DNA of 41,197 bases, from the NCBI RefSeq assembly GCF_003583765.1, contig NZ_QXQA01000027.1, positions 1 through 41,197 of the forward strand. The letters are read 5' to 3'. Positions within the stretch are counted from its first letter, which is position 1; the number at the start of each line of letters is the position of its first letter. The DNA is from Paenibacillus nanensis (GTDB lineage: Bacteria > Bacillota > Bacilli > Paenibacillales > Paenibacillaceae). Positions 22,487 to 32,120 of the stretch are shown piece by piece. The notes under the pieces are model-generated. The model was not told the DNA's origin. It made no database searches and saw only the letters and a program-made list of their open reading frames with translations. A program made the translations under genes and the position numbers.

Positions 22487-25400
22487 ATGTTAGGTGAAAA
22501 ACTCTTAATCAACGTCTCCCGCATCCTCGTAGTCGCCATGCTGCTCTCATTATTCGCTTCTGCACCCGGCTCGGCCGCTGCGGCCGAAGACGAATTGACA
22601 CTTGAACGGAACAACCTCATTGAGCAAGCCGAAGCGTTAAAAGCCGGCAACGAGGAATTTCCGCTCCAGATTAGCCGCACTGACGATGGATCCGATGTGA
22701 ACAAAGCTTTTCCTTGGGTATACGCCGACGAACTCGCGGATTTAGATAACGCGCTTGAGTTCGCGCGCGATGTGCTCACTCCCGCCGACGAAGCCATAGC
22801 CAGGCTGGAAGACGCGATTGTGAATTTCACTGCAAAGATTAAATCGGACGGTTCAGATCCCTATTTCCGTCTTGACCCGGGTCCTGGAAAAATACCTGTA
22901 GAAGTTACAGCCCCCACCAATGTCTGGACCGCGAGAACCCCGCTAGATAACCGAGTCCCCGCCGACTTTGCCGGTGGCACATTCAAGATGATTCCGTATC
23001 CTTTTGCAGACTCTGAAGGGAAAGCTGATGTGCTCCAGATCAATTATATCCATAACGGACAAAGCACGTTCGGCGGAATTAGCCTTGTATCTCCATTGTC
23101 TCCGGCTGTAAATGTTCCCGAAGGCGCAACGATTGAGTTTGATGTGTACTATCCTAAGAGCGCGCAGGGCAAATTCATGAGGTGGAGAATCAGAAATACC
23201 AACGCTGACCTCGATAGCTACCTAAGGGGTTACGAGTACAACAACCTTAACCCCGATTGGGTTGGCAGCTACAATGGTGAATCCTGGTTGAAGGCTCACC
23301 ACAGCCTTACCGCCTCATCAGGCAACTCATCGAACTTCATTCTTGAGCTGCATGGCGAGACCGGCCGTCCCGCGGAAACCGGCATGCTTCTTGTCGCCAA
23401 CATCAATATAACCGCACCCGATCCCAATGGCGTTGCGCTTCCCAACGTAGTCAACACGGAAAACCAGAGTGCCGTAGCGCCTCTAAAGAGTGTTTACAGC
23501 AGGGAAAATGACCTGTTCATGGTCGGCTCAATCGGAACCGGACCCGTAACCGGAACCAGAGCCCGGCACTATGAAATCTTTGTCGACGGCAACAATCTCA
23601 AGGCCGATGCAACGCATCCTCGTGGCCCGAACTGGCTGAAAAGCGTTACAGGCGCGCCATTAAACGGCGCAACCACCACCCCTGGTGCAGCCGAATACAA
23701 TTTCCCGACCAGCTCTTATCAAGCGATCAGGGATTCCGGAGCTCCCGGGCAGTACAAGTCACACGCCCATGTTTTGGCATGGTATAACCAGGCCCCTGCA
23801 TGGATGAGACAGATCGTTCCCGCGAACCTTACCTCCGGCTATAACGGCACAGCCAATTTCTACGGATTGGGCAACGGCGTTACAACCACGGTTCCGGTAG
23901 ACAAAGAAATGGCCAGAAGGGTTCAGTTTAACCATACGATGTATGTGATGCGGCACTTCCTGACCACAGATACGAAGTATGGCTCAAGCGAATCCCGCGG
24001 AGTCATCCCTTTCAATTCGTGGGATGTACTCAACGAAGAGGTCCACGAAAGCCGCCACAGCGAATACATCCCGAAAAATGCGAACAGCTGGAGAACGAGC
24101 CTCAAACACACCAACTGGCTTGTGGCAATGTCGGATGATCAAATTGACGGCGACATAAGGGAGCATTACATTTACCTGCTCTTCAAATACGCGCACATCG
24201 CGGCTCCCAACGCCCGGATGGCGGCGGCTTATAAGGCCAATTACGCTGACCTTCCCGCGTACATGAAGCTCGACGGACACGACGCTGGCGGCAGCATCGA
24301 CGCCTATGTTGTTGATAATCCTCCGAAACTGACCTACAACGATTACGATATTTCTACCCGCACCAAAGCAAGGACTGTATACAATATGATTCGCGAACTG
24401 AATACCGCATGGCTCTCCGATCCGCTGTATGACGGAAGACCCCTTATCGAAGACATGGGTATTCAGGGACACGATTCGGTAAAATCAACCCTTGCAAGCG
24501 ATAACCAATATGCCATGGCCCTCTATGCTTCACTCGTTGACCAGGGCCTGCTTTCCGGTATTTCTTTCTCAGAATTTGACCTGAAATTGCCGACTAACGC
24601 CCCCGGCGGCGGCGCGATCGCTCCCGCAGCGCTCAATGTCAGACAGTCTGATGCTCTTGGTTATCAGTATGCGCTGATGTACAAACTGTTCACCAAGTTC
24701 GCCCCGTACATCGATCACATCATCAGCTGGGGCGTATCCGGTTCAGGCTGGCAGGGAAGCTATGTGCTGTTTGACAGTCAGAGCAATGCCAATGCCGGCT
24801 ACTATGGCGCCATGAATCCGAACCGATTCATTCTTGGACACTCCTACCTGGACGATTTCTTTGAAGGCGAATACGAGAAGCTCCAAGACGGCTATAAAAT
24901 TGACCTTGGCGATCTTGGATTCTATACTGTCGGTGACTCTAAAGCACCTGTAACGTTGACCGGCGCAGATCATGTATCTGCCGGCAGTTCCTTCGACTTA
25001 GTCTACGGCTTCAGACATGTGCAGGGCAACGTAACGGCTCAAGATGTGACGATCGCGTACGATGCCGAAAAGCTAGAACTGGCCGCACCGCCAGTTTCGA
25101 CAGACGAAGAGAAATTCATCGTCGTCGATTACAAGACAGAGCCTGCCGGAACACTCCGTATTCTGGGCGTTCATCTTGGCTCCGGACAAACGAATCCGAA
25201 TGCGGATCTGATTAAACTGTCGTTCAGAGCAAAAGAAAATGCGCCAGCCGGCCTGACCAATGTTGGGATCACCCGATTGGTGACGGCAGATAGCGCCGGC
25301 ACGGAAACGGAACAAGCCGGCACGGTTCACACCGTTCAAATCGACGTCATTGACAAGGCCGCGCTGAACGCGCTGATTGCCGAGGCGCAAAGCGCGCATG

Positions 25401-25771
25401 ATCAAGCAGTGGAAGGCAAGCTGCTCGGACAATATCCAGCAGGCTCCAAGGCAACGCTGCAGGCTGCCATCCATGCAGCGGAAGCCGTAGCGAATAACTC
25501 GAAAGCCACCCAAGCTCAAATCAATGAGGCTGTCACGCAGTTGAACGCTGCTTTACTGGCCTTCCAGTCATCCGTTGTCGTGAAGATTCCGAACGATAAC
25601 AACAGCGACGGCCAGATCAGCATCGGCGACTTGGCGATTATGGTTAAGGCATATGGCAAAACTTCAACAGATGCAGGATGGGATCAAGCGAAAGTCTTCG
25701 ATCTGAACGGCGATAACCAAATCGATATTGTCGATCTGGCTATGCTGGCGCGCATGATCTTGGAATGGTAA
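22487..25771 (+). CDS. Secreted GH10-type glycoside hydrolase with cohesin and dockerin domains
   Basis: The product is 1094 residues, beginning with a signal peptide ending near GSAAAA. Domains in order: a FIVAR-like helical segment (~35-110), a beta-sandwich carbohydrate-binding-like domain (~120-305), a GH10 barrel (~315-810), a cohesin-like domain (~820-955), a second FIVAR-like segment (~960-1030), and a type I dockerin at the C-terminus with two calcium loops (DNNSDGQISIGD, DLNGDNQIDIVD). GH10 landmarks are SHAHVLAWYNQAPAWM, the acid/base Glu517 in WDVLNEE and the probable nucleophile Glu696 in SFSEFDLKL (usual form TELD). It should cut xylan or a related glycan outside the cell. The ATG at 22487 has AGGAG at 10 nt; one at 22442 would add 15 residues. 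Confidence 0.85.
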   Translation: MLGEKLLINVSRILVVAMLLSLFASAPGSAAAAEDELTLERNNLIEQAEALKAGNEEFPLQISRTDDGSDVNKAFPWVYADELADLDNALEFARDVLTPADEAIARLEDAIVNFTAKIKSDGSDPYFRLDPGPGKIPVEVTAPTNVWTARTPLDNRVPADFAGGTFKMIPYPFADSEGKADVLQINYIHNGQSTFGGISLVSPLSPAVNVPEGATIEFDVYYPKSAQGKFMRWRIRNTNADLDSYLRGYEYNNLNPDWVGSYNGESWLKAHHSLTASSGNSSNFILELHGETGRPAETGMLLVANINITAPDPNGVALPNVVNTENQSAVAPLKSVYSRENDLFMVGSIGTGPVTGTRARHYEIFVDGNNLKADATHPRGPNWLKSVTGAPLNGATTTPGAAEYNFPTSSYQAIRDSGAPGQYKSHAHVLAWYNQAPAWMRQIVPANLTSGYNGTANFYGLGNGVTTTVPVDKEMARRVQFNHTMYVMRHFLTTDTKYGSSESRGVIPFNSWDVLNEEVHESRHSEYIPKNANSWRTSLKHTNWLVAMSDDQIDGDIREHYIYLLFKYAHIAAPNARMAAAYKANYADLPAYMKLDGHDAGGSIDAYVVDNPPKLTYNDYDISTRTKARTVYNMIRELNTAWLSDPLYDGRPLIEDMGIQGHDSVKSTLASDNQYAMALYASLVDQGLLSGISFSEFDLKLPTNAPGGGAIAPAALNVRQSDALGYQYALMYKLFTKFAPYIDHIISWGVSGSGWQGSYVLFDSQSNANAGYYGAMNPNRFILGHSYLDDFFEGEYEKLQDGYKIDLGDLGFYTVGDSKAPVTLTGADHVSAGSSFDLVYGFRHVQGNVTAQDVTIAYDAEKLELAAPPVSTDEEKFIVVDYKTEPAGTLRILGVHLGSGQTNPNADLIKLSFRAKENAPAGLTNVGITRLVTADSAGTETEQAGTVHTVQIDVIDKAALNALIAEAQSAHDQAVEGKLLGQYPAGSKATLQAAIHAAEAVANNSKATQAQINEAVTQLNAALLAFQSSVVVKIPNDNNSDGQISIGDLAIMVKAYGKTSTDAGWDQAKVFDLNGDNQIDIVDLAMLARMILEW

Positions 25772-25805
25772 TATCCTAACGAGTTACACGTGAGCAGCTT
25801 TACGA

Positions 25806-25843
25806 AAAAGGAGAGAGGCAGATAGCTGCCTCCCTCCTTTTTT
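25806..25843 (+). terminator. Terminator of the GH10 gene
   Basis: AAGGAG-A-GAGGCAG pairs with CTGCCTC-C-CTCCTT around ATAG, followed by a T-run. It lies 35 nt after the stop codon. Confidence 0.9.
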
Positions 25844-26062
25844 AAAATCCGTGCGCTAAACTTCCTGAATTGCTTTGCGAAATAGCGAAGTGCCGGAGGC
25901 CGTTCTCGAGCGCCGCCTCCTGTATACTGCATTGCCCTCGCAGCTGATTTTGGATGAATGATAAACATTGCTGGCATCGTTTTCTTACGCATGTTAGGGA
26001 AAAAATTGAATTCAACATATTAACTATTGATTATATAGTAGAATAATATGAAAATAAGATGG

Positions 26063-26086
26063 TGCTTTGTTGATCAATACAAAGCA
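26063..26086. promoter_or_regulatory. Inverted repeat TGCTTTGT / ACAAAGCA
   Basis: A perfect 8-bp inverted repeat with an 8-nt spacer, directly before the cre-like site and about 60 bp upstream of the sensor kinase gene. No T-run follows, so an operator is more likely than a terminator. A binding site for the YesN-type regulator is one option. Confidence 0.5.
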
Positions 26087-26089
26087 GAT

Positions 26090-26103
26090 TGAAAGCGCTT
26101 TAT
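26090..26103. promoter_or_regulatory. cre-like site (CcpA)
   Basis: TGAAAGCGCTTTAT fits the catabolite-responsive consensus TGWAANCGNTNWCA at all but one position and has the palindromic core AAAGCGCTTT. Its place between promoter region and start codon suggests repression of the kinase/regulator/transporter genes when good sugars are present. Confidence 0.75.
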
Positions 26104-26143
26104 ATCCGTCGCAATACCGTAATCGAGAAATGAGGTGTAGTAC

Positions 26144-27934
26144 ATGAAATATCGTTCGTACTTCAAAAGTATCTCTATTAAAAATAAGATATTTGCTACC
26201 ATGATTATTTTGGTTGTGATTTCGATTACGGTTATTGCTTTTTTTGCTAACAATATTTCTCAAAAAGCGATTATCGAAAAAGCAAAGAACAATTCGCTTC
26301 GGGAGCTTGTTCTCATTAACAATAACATTGAGACGTTAATTACGAATGTCGAGGATTACTCCAAAATGCTGGCTACGGACTATCGGCTGCAGGAGGTTTT
26401 ATACACCGATATGTCAGTGGAAAAGCCGGAAGGCGGACTCGAGAATTTGATTATGAGGAAGAAGCTTTCGGAGGTCTTAAGCAACTTCGTCGAACCTAAT
26501 ACGAAGGTGAAAGCAGCCAGCGTCTTATCCTCCCGGATTCAGTGGGCTGATGTCGGTTATGCCGATAACGAATATGCTGCCCGGTTATTCGGCACGGAGC
26601 CTGTAGCCATGAAGCTTGAAAATAACAATAAGCCGATTTGGACAGGACTTGTTCCGTTTAAATTTCGTTATGATTCAACGGAAAGCAATGTTTTTGCAGT
26701 ATCAAAGGCAGTTGTACATAAAGAATTCGGGAAAACGATCGGAATGGTCGCCCTGTATGTCAAAGAATCCGTCATTGCAGCCATTTACGAGAACAGTTTA
26801 AACCATCAGGGAGGCGAGTTTTATATCCTTGATGAAAAGCATAGCATTATCTCATCTCGCAATAAGTCTCTCTTGTATCATGATTTTACGGACATGACCG
26901 CCATATCTCTTCCGAATCTAGGTGAAAGGGAAACGAGCTTCATTCTCGGCAAAGGGGACGATGAGCTGCTTGTATCTACGCAGCATTTTGAACCTCTAAG
27001 CTGGACCATTATAAGTGTCATTCCGCTTGATGCGATTACGGTTGAGAATAAGGAAATTACGAAGCTCATTATCCGCATAGGAATATGGTGTCTGATTTTT
27101 GCCATGGGTATCTCTTTTTTTCTGTCCCGCTCTATTACGAAACCTTTGTTCATACTCGCCAGCACCATGAGGAAAATAAGAAACGGGCAAATGAATGTTC
27201 GAAGCTCTTACAAATCTATGAATGAAATCGGTCATTTAAGTGACGGATTCAACAGCTTAATGGATCGTATCGAAGCTCTAGTCGCCAAAAATGCAGAAGA
27301 GGAAAGAACGAAAAGCGAAATCGAATTCAAGCTGCTTCAGTCTCAAGTCAAACCTCATTTTTTATATAACACGGTTGAAACCATCATTTCATTGATTAAG
27401 CTGAATATGAAAACGGAAGCGATTGCAGCGGCAAAGTATATGGCTAATTTTTACAATATTTCGTTGAGCAGAGGAAACGATGTGATTTCGATACGGGAAG
27501 AAATGAAATTGACGGAAAGCTATCTGGAAATACAGAAGCTTCGATACGTGGAGTATATGGACTACAGCATGGATATAGATGAGGACATTATGTGTTACGC
27601 TACCCCAAAGCTCATGCTTCAGCCCATTGTCGAAAACGCGATTTACCACGGTCTAAAATGGAAAAAGGAGAAAGGGTATCTACAAATCGTTGGTTTCATG
27701 CAGAACGGTCAAATCATTATAGAAGTGCATGACAACGGCGTAGGTATGGACAAACAACAAATGGAGCAATTGTTGGAACCTGCGGTGGAGGATAAACGAA
27801 AGGTCAGTTTCGGCGCTCGAAGCGTAAACAGCCGAATCAAAATGTTATATGGGGACCTCTATGGGTTGGATGTTGAAAGCGTTTCGGGCTCCTATACAAA
27901 AGTCACCATTCGTCTTCCTATCAAAGAGCTGTAG
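26144..27934 (+). CDS. Sensor histidine kinase, YesM type
   Basis: The product is 596 residues. Membrane segments lie at ~17-36 and ~308-330, enclosing a ~270-residue extracellular sensor of dCache-like size. A HAMP linker follows (~325-377), then a LytS/YesM-type kinase domain with phospho-acceptor His405 in QSQVKPHFLYNTVE, and an ATPase domain with PIVENAIYHGLKW (N box) and HDNGVGM (G1). It should sense an extracellular sugar or sugar polymer and phosphorylate the response regulator encoded 16 nt downstream. GAGGTG lies upstream of the ATG. Confidence 0.93.
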   Translation: MKYRSYFKSISIKNKIFATMIILVVISITVIAFFANNISQKAIIEKAKNNSLRELVLINNNIETLITNVEDYSKMLATDYRLQEVLYTDMSVEKPEGGLENLIMRKKLSEVLSNFVEPNTKVKAASVLSSRIQWADVGYADNEYAARLFGTEPVAMKLENNNKPIWTGLVPFKFRYDSTESNVFAVSKAVVHKEFGKTIGMVALYVKESVIAAIYENSLNHQGGEFYILDEKHSIISSRNKSLLYHDFTDMTAISLPNLGERETSFILGKGDDELLVSTQHFEPLSWTIISVIPLDAITVENKEITKLIIRIGIWCLIFAMGISFFLSRSITKPLFILASTMRKIRNGQMNVRSSYKSMNEIGHLSDGFNSLMDRIEALVAKNAEEERTKSEIEFKLLQSQVKPHFLYNTVETIISLIKLNMKTEAIAAAKYMANFYNISLSRGNDVISIREEMKLTESYLEIQKLRYVEYMDYSMDIDEDIMCYATPKLMLQPIVENAIYHGLKWKKEKGYLQIVGFMQNGQIIIEVHDNGVGMDKQQMEQLLEPAVEDKRKVSFGARSVNSRIKMLYGDLYGLDVESVSGSYTKVTIRLPIKEL

Positions 27935-27950
27935 AAGAAGGGGAAGAGTC

Positions 27951-29564
27951 ATGTATAAAGTGCTCATTGTCGACGATGAATACTACTTTAGACAAGCTAT
28001 AAAAGTCTCGCTGCCTTGGGAAGAGTTGGATCTTCAGCTGATAGGCGAAGCGAAGAATGGCGAGGATGCGCTTGAACTAACGAGAATGCTGCATCCTGAC
28101 ATTATCATGGTGGACATTAATATGCCGATCATGGATGGCTTAGCGTTTATTAAGGAAGCGAAGGCGGAAGGCTTTCATTCCAAATTTATTGTTCTTACCG
28201 GTCATAGCGAATTTGCTTACGCAAAGCATGCGTTGCAGCTTGGCGTGTCTAATTATGTGTTGAAGCCGATAGACGAAGAAGAAATTCGAAGTTCGTTATG
28301 TGAAATTAAGAATGTCATCAACAAAGAGAGAGAAGCAAAAGTAGAGCTCGATGACTTGAAAAAGCAGGCGGCGGAAAAAGCATCCTTGCTGAGAAACCAA
28401 ATATTGAATGATTGGCTGCTTGGCAACATAGGTTCTGAGCATTTGGAACAACACCTGCAGAGCTTGGGGATGGATATCGTTTCACCTTATTATATGACAG
28501 CGGTTATCGATATAGAGGCGATCGATGAGCATGCGCGCTCCATTTCGCAGATGAAAACAACGATTGGAAGTAGATGTGCAAAATTTGTGCAGCAAGCTGT
28601 AAATAAGTCATTCAAGTGTGAAGGCTTCTTAAATGGAAAAGGTCAATTTGTGCTCATTTTTGGTTCGGACGACAATGATTTCGGCCAAGTCGGAGAACTC
28701 TGCGATTCCATCCGCAGCATGATGGCGGCGACAAACGAATATACCTATACGATCGGGCTTGGCAACGGATATTTAGGTTATGAGGCCGTCCCCGGATCTT
28801 ATAAGGAAGCGCTTTACGCACTGAAGCACCGATTTATTCTTGGAGGCAACCGAGTGATTCCTTATTCCAAAGTGGCTCAAACCGCCATGAAAGTGAGCTT
28901 GTACTCGGTCGATAAGAGAAGCAGATTGTTGATGAGCATGAGAACAGGAAACACGCGCGAGGTTGAGGAGTGGCTTATCGATTTTTTTAACAATGCCCGT
29001 TTAAAAAAGGCCTCTATCGAAATGCTGCTTGTTGCCGGCTTAGAGATTTTCTCCACCTGCATGGAATTTTTGGAGGAGACCTCACAAGACATAAACGAGA
29101 TCTTCGAAAGCCAAACGGAGTCGGATCTGTTTCAATTCATCGAACAGCTGAATTCCTTCAACGAATTTGAAGAGTGGATACGCAGTCTGATTCGGAAGCT
29201 CATGTCCCATGTTCATGCCAATAAGTCCAGCCGATCGGCAATGATTGTAGAGGAGGTCAAAACATTTATTGAATCGAATTACGCAAATGAGGAGATGAGG
29301 ATTGAAGACATTGCTAGAGGCGTCCATATGAATTATAACTATCTGTGTTATGTGTTCAAGAAAGAAACATCCTGCACGATCAACGATTATTTAACGCAAA
29401 TAAGAATGCAGAGGGCCAAAGAGCTCTTCGACCAGGGGTTTCTTGTCGTTCAAGAAGTGGCGAGCCGTGTCGGCTACTCGGACGCCAATTATTTTGGCAA
29501 GTGCTTTAAAAAGTATGCGGGGATCTCCCCCAGCAAGTATATAAGCCACATTGGGAATTTATAG
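27951..29564 (+). CDS. Response regulator, YesN/AraC type
   Basis: The product is 537 residues. It has a REC domain with acidic Asp8/Asp9, phospho-acceptor Asp55 (MVDINMP) and the conserved Lys in NYVLKPIDEEE; a ~280-residue middle region; and a C-terminal AraC DNA-binding domain (IEDIARGVHMNYNYLCYVFK, then VASRVGYSDANYFGKCFKKY and GISPSKY). The ATG at 27951 has AAGGGGAAGAG upstream and starts exactly at the REC domain. It is paired with the YesM-type kinase and probably activates the ABC importer genes downstream. Confidence 0.94.
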   Translation: MYKVLIVDDEYYFRQAIKVSLPWEELDLQLIGEAKNGEDALELTRMLHPDIIMVDINMPIMDGLAFIKEAKAEGFHSKFIVLTGHSEFAYAKHALQLGVSNYVLKPIDEEEIRSSLCEIKNVINKEREAKVELDDLKKQAAEKASLLRNQILNDWLLGNIGSEHLEQHLQSLGMDIVSPYYMTAVIDIEAIDEHARSISQMKTTIGSRCAKFVQQAVNKSFKCEGFLNGKGQFVLIFGSDDNDFGQVGELCDSIRSMMAATNEYTYTIGLGNGYLGYEAVPGSYKEALYALKHRFILGGNRVIPYSKVAQTAMKVSLYSVDKRSRLLMSMRTGNTREVEEWLIDFFNNARLKKASIEMLLVAGLEIFSTCMEFLEETSQDINEIFESQTESDLFQFIEQLNSFNEFEEWIRSLIRKLMSHVHANKSSRSAMIVEEVKTFIESNYANEEMRIEDIARGVHMNYNYLCYVFKKETSCTINDYLTQIRMQRAKELFDQGFLVVQEVASRVGYSDANYFGKCFKKYAGISPSKYISHIGNL

Positions 29565-29784
29565 GAAAAAGACCGAGAATCGTCAGTCAGAGGCGGGCTG
29601 TTTTAGCTCCTTTGGCAGGCGTTTTTTTTATGGATGCAGAACAACGAACAATATTCCTTCCGAACCTACAATAGTCTCTGTCAATGAACTGGGGCAGCCC
29701 TATACAATAAAACCTGTAGATGGCAACGCTTTCATAGTAGATGGATGGCAAATCATCCTACAAAGAAAACAGGAGGTCATAAAA

Positions 29785-31125
29785 ATGAAACAAATGACTA
29801 GAATTGTTTTTACAGCTTTGCTTGTGCTGACAATGATGGCAGTAGCGGCGTGTTCCTCCAATAATTCGCCTTCATCCTCGCCTTCGCCAGGCGCTTCGGA
29901 GAAGCCAAGCGACGGGAAGTCAAATGAGGAAAAAATTAAACTGCGTATCATGACCATTACGACGGACGAAAACCGCAACAACATTATGGAGCAGTTCATT
30001 AAACCGAACATCGCAAAAGAGTTCCCGAACCTGGAGGTGGAGTTCGAGCCAGGCGGCGGCGGCGAGGATATGGCCAACAAGATGAAAACCTACAACGCTT
30101 CCGGGGATATGCCGGATATATTCTGGAATGATGCCGGTTTCTTCACTTCACTGAATCAAGCAGGCAATATTATGGATTTGACTTCCTATATTACCGAAGA
30201 CGGTTTTTTGAACAAATACAAAGTGCCGGAGGCCTTAAAACATTTTGATGGAAAAATATACAGCTTATCCTCTGGAGCAGATACGTATTTCACGCCCGTT
30301 ATTTTTTACCACAAAGATCTATTCGAACAAGCGGGCGTACAAGTGCCGCAAACCTTCGATGAGCTGATCGAGGTGTCGAAGAAGCTTAAGGATAGCGGCA
30401 TCGTTCCGGCCGTGACTCAGGGCAAGGATGGCTGGGGGCCTAAGCTGTTTATGCTGCAGCAAATGGTCCAAATTGGAGACCCTGAGGCCATGATGAAGCT
30501 GGTAAACAATGAGACCGATTTCAACGACCCATCCGTTATCGCGGGGGTAGAGCGAATTGAGCGGTTGGCTAAGGAAGGCGTCTTCGCGGATGGTATTGCC
30601 AATATTGATTACGGTCCGGCGATGGAAATGTTTAGTTCCAAGCAGTCGGCCATGCTGTGGATGTTCACTTGGGAGCTGCCGAATCTGGCAAAAATCGATG
30701 GCGTCGACTTCTTCCCATTCCCGAGCGCGAGCGATAAGTACGATCCGGGCAAAGTAGCTCAGTTCTGGGGCTCTCCACTCAACGGATATGCAGTCAGCGC
30801 AAAGACGGCACATCCAGACGAAGCGGTTAAAGTAGCTGAGTTTTTGGCTATGCAGGATGCTTTGTACTTTGAATCCGTTGGTTCTGCTATCGCACTGGAA
30901 ACTGGAAACACGGCATCGAATCTGAGTCCATTAATGGAGAAGTTTTTGACCTGGTACAATGCTGCCGAGGTAAAGATTCCTTCGTTTGCTCTGAACTCAA
31001 TAGACGCTCGGATGTCTGCGGAGCTATCTACTCAAGGCGCAAGGCTGTTGACCGGTGAATATCCAGCAGCCGAATTTTTGAAAGTGATTAACCAGGAGTG
31101 GAAAGAGAATACATGGTTTGATTGA
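29785..31125 (+). CDS. Carbohydrate ABC transporter substrate-binding lipoprotein
   Basis: The product is 446 residues. It has a lipoprotein signal with lipobox VAAC (Cys23), a Ser/Pro/Gly linker, and a family 1 extracellular solute-binding fold (DMPDIFWNDAGFFTSLNQAG, then WGSPLNGYAVSAKT). AGGAGG lies just before the ATG at 29785; the long open frame upstream of it has no such signal and no signal peptide. It delivers sugar or oligosaccharide to the two permeases that follow. In context the ligand may be xylo-oligosaccharide (inference). Confidence 0.93.
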   Translation: MKQMTRIVFTALLVLTMMAVAACSSNNSPSSSPSPGASEKPSDGKSNEEKIKLRIMTITTDENRNNIMEQFIKPNIAKEFPNLEVEFEPGGGGEDMANKMKTYNASGDMPDIFWNDAGFFTSLNQAGNIMDLTSYITEDGFLNKYKVPEALKHFDGKIYSLSSGADTYFTPVIFYHKDLFEQAGVQVPQTFDELIEVSKKLKDSGIVPAVTQGKDGWGPKLFMLQQMVQIGDPEAMMKLVNNETDFNDPSVIAGVERIERLAKEGVFADGIANIDYGPAMEMFSSKQSAMLWMFTWELPNLAKIDGVDFFPFPSASDKYDPGKVAQFWGSPLNGYAVSAKTAHPDEAVKVAEFLAMQDALYFESVGSAIALETGNTASNLSPLMEKFLTWYNAAEVKIPSFALNSIDARMSAELSTQGARLLTGEYPAAEFLKVINQEWKENTWFD

Positions 31126-31151
31126 GGAACCGGAATGGAATAGAGAAGAAT

Positions 31152-31188
31152 GGCATCCCGCTGGACGAGGGGTCCAGCGGGCCATGCC
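31152..31188 (+). other. Stable hairpin between binding-protein and permease genes, no U-tract
   Basis: CCCGCTGGAC / GTCCAGCGGG is a perfect 10-bp stem with a 5-nt loop, extended by GGCAT/ATGCC. It is followed by TGACC, not T. As between pstS and pstC, it could protect the upstream mRNA or reduce read-through so that more binding protein than permease is made. Confidence 0.75.
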
Positions 31189-31223
31189 TGACCATCTATT
31201 ATATAGACAGTGGAGAGTGATTT

Positions 31224-32108
31224 ATGAACAAGTATTTCAGCACCAAGACGTCTATCGCTGTTTTTGCTGCTCCTGCTTTATTGCTTTTTACTGTTTTCTG
31301 CGTCTATCCGCTGCTCCCTCAATTATGGATGAGCTTGCATAATCATAATGGTTTTCAGAGTCTGGGTTTCGTTGGCCTCGATAATTATTTGAGCGTAATG
31401 AAGACGTCATCGTTCTGGGTTTCTCATAAAAATACGTATTTAATTGTTGCGATTTCGGTATTGATTGGTTTGCCGCTGTCCATGGTATTTGCACTCTTTA
31501 TTGATGTTCAGACGCCTAGATTGCGCAGGTTTTTTAAGTCGGCTGCGATGTTTCCCGCCATTCTATCCGTTATTGTCGTTTCTCAAATATGGGTAGCCTT
31601 TTATGAGCCGAACTGGGGATTGTTCAACGCCATCTTGAGATCGATTGGCCTCGATGGTCTGACCCGTTCCTGGCTTACGAATGAGAAGACGGTGATGATA
31701 AGCATCGGTTTGACGTTTCTATGGCAGTATATCGGATTGAATGCCATCTTATTGTATACAGGGATTAAAACCATCCCCAAAAACTATTATGAAGCCGCTT
31801 TGATTGATGGAGCGAATGCCTTCCAAGTCAGTACCCGCATCACGATTCCGTTGCTGCAGGATGTCATGAAATATGTGCTCATCTTATCCAGCTTAGGTTC
31901 GATGGCGTTCTATGCGCATGTCCGGGTGATGACCGCCGGCGGGCCTGGCGACTTATCAAGAACGGTCATTTACCAGATGTATTATACGGCATTTGATACC
32001 TCGCAATTCGGTAAGGGAACTGCCATTGCTGTTATCTTTATCTTGCAATGTCTTGTGATCTCCTTCCTCATACAACGCTTCGTCGCAAGAGAAAAAGTAG
32101 AGTTTTAG
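31224..32108 (+). CDS. Carbohydrate ABC transporter permease, MalF/UgpA type
   Basis: The product is 294 residues with six membrane segments and the EAA coupling loop (YYEAALIDGANAFQVSTRIT, IPLLQDVMK). It forms the importer channel with the next permease. GGAGAG lies about 9 nt before the ATG. No ATPase gene is present in the cluster, so a shared MsmX-like ATPase encoded elsewhere is expected, as is common for this type. Confidence 0.94.
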   Translation: MNKYFSTKTSIAVFAAPALLLFTVFCVYPLLPQLWMSLHNHNGFQSLGFVGLDNYLSVMKTSSFWVSHKNTYLIVAISVLIGLPLSMVFALFIDVQTPRLRRFFKSAAMFPAILSVIVVSQIWVAFYEPNWGLFNAILRSIGLDGLTRSWLTNEKTVMISIGLTFLWQYIGLNAILLYTGIKTIPKNYYEAALIDGANAFQVSTRITIPLLQDVMKYVLILSSLGSMAFYAHVRVMTAGGPGDLSRTVIYQMYYTAFDTSQFGKGTAIAVIFILQCLVISFLIQRFVAREKVEF

Positions 32109-32120
32109 GAGGCATGGGGC

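Larger units (their letters stand above)
25844..26143. other. Regulatory intergenic region upstream of the YesM-type kinase
   Basis: No gene is seen here. AT-rich sequence at 26000-26050 probably holds the promoter (several -10-like hexamers, none clearly best). An 8-bp inverted repeat (26063-26086) and a cre-like site (26090-26103) follow. Confidence 0.55.

Noticed and set aside
29551..29784. Upstream extension of the sugar-binding protein
   Set aside because: The frame is open, but the only AGGAGG and the lipoprotein signal peptide belong to the ATG at 29785.
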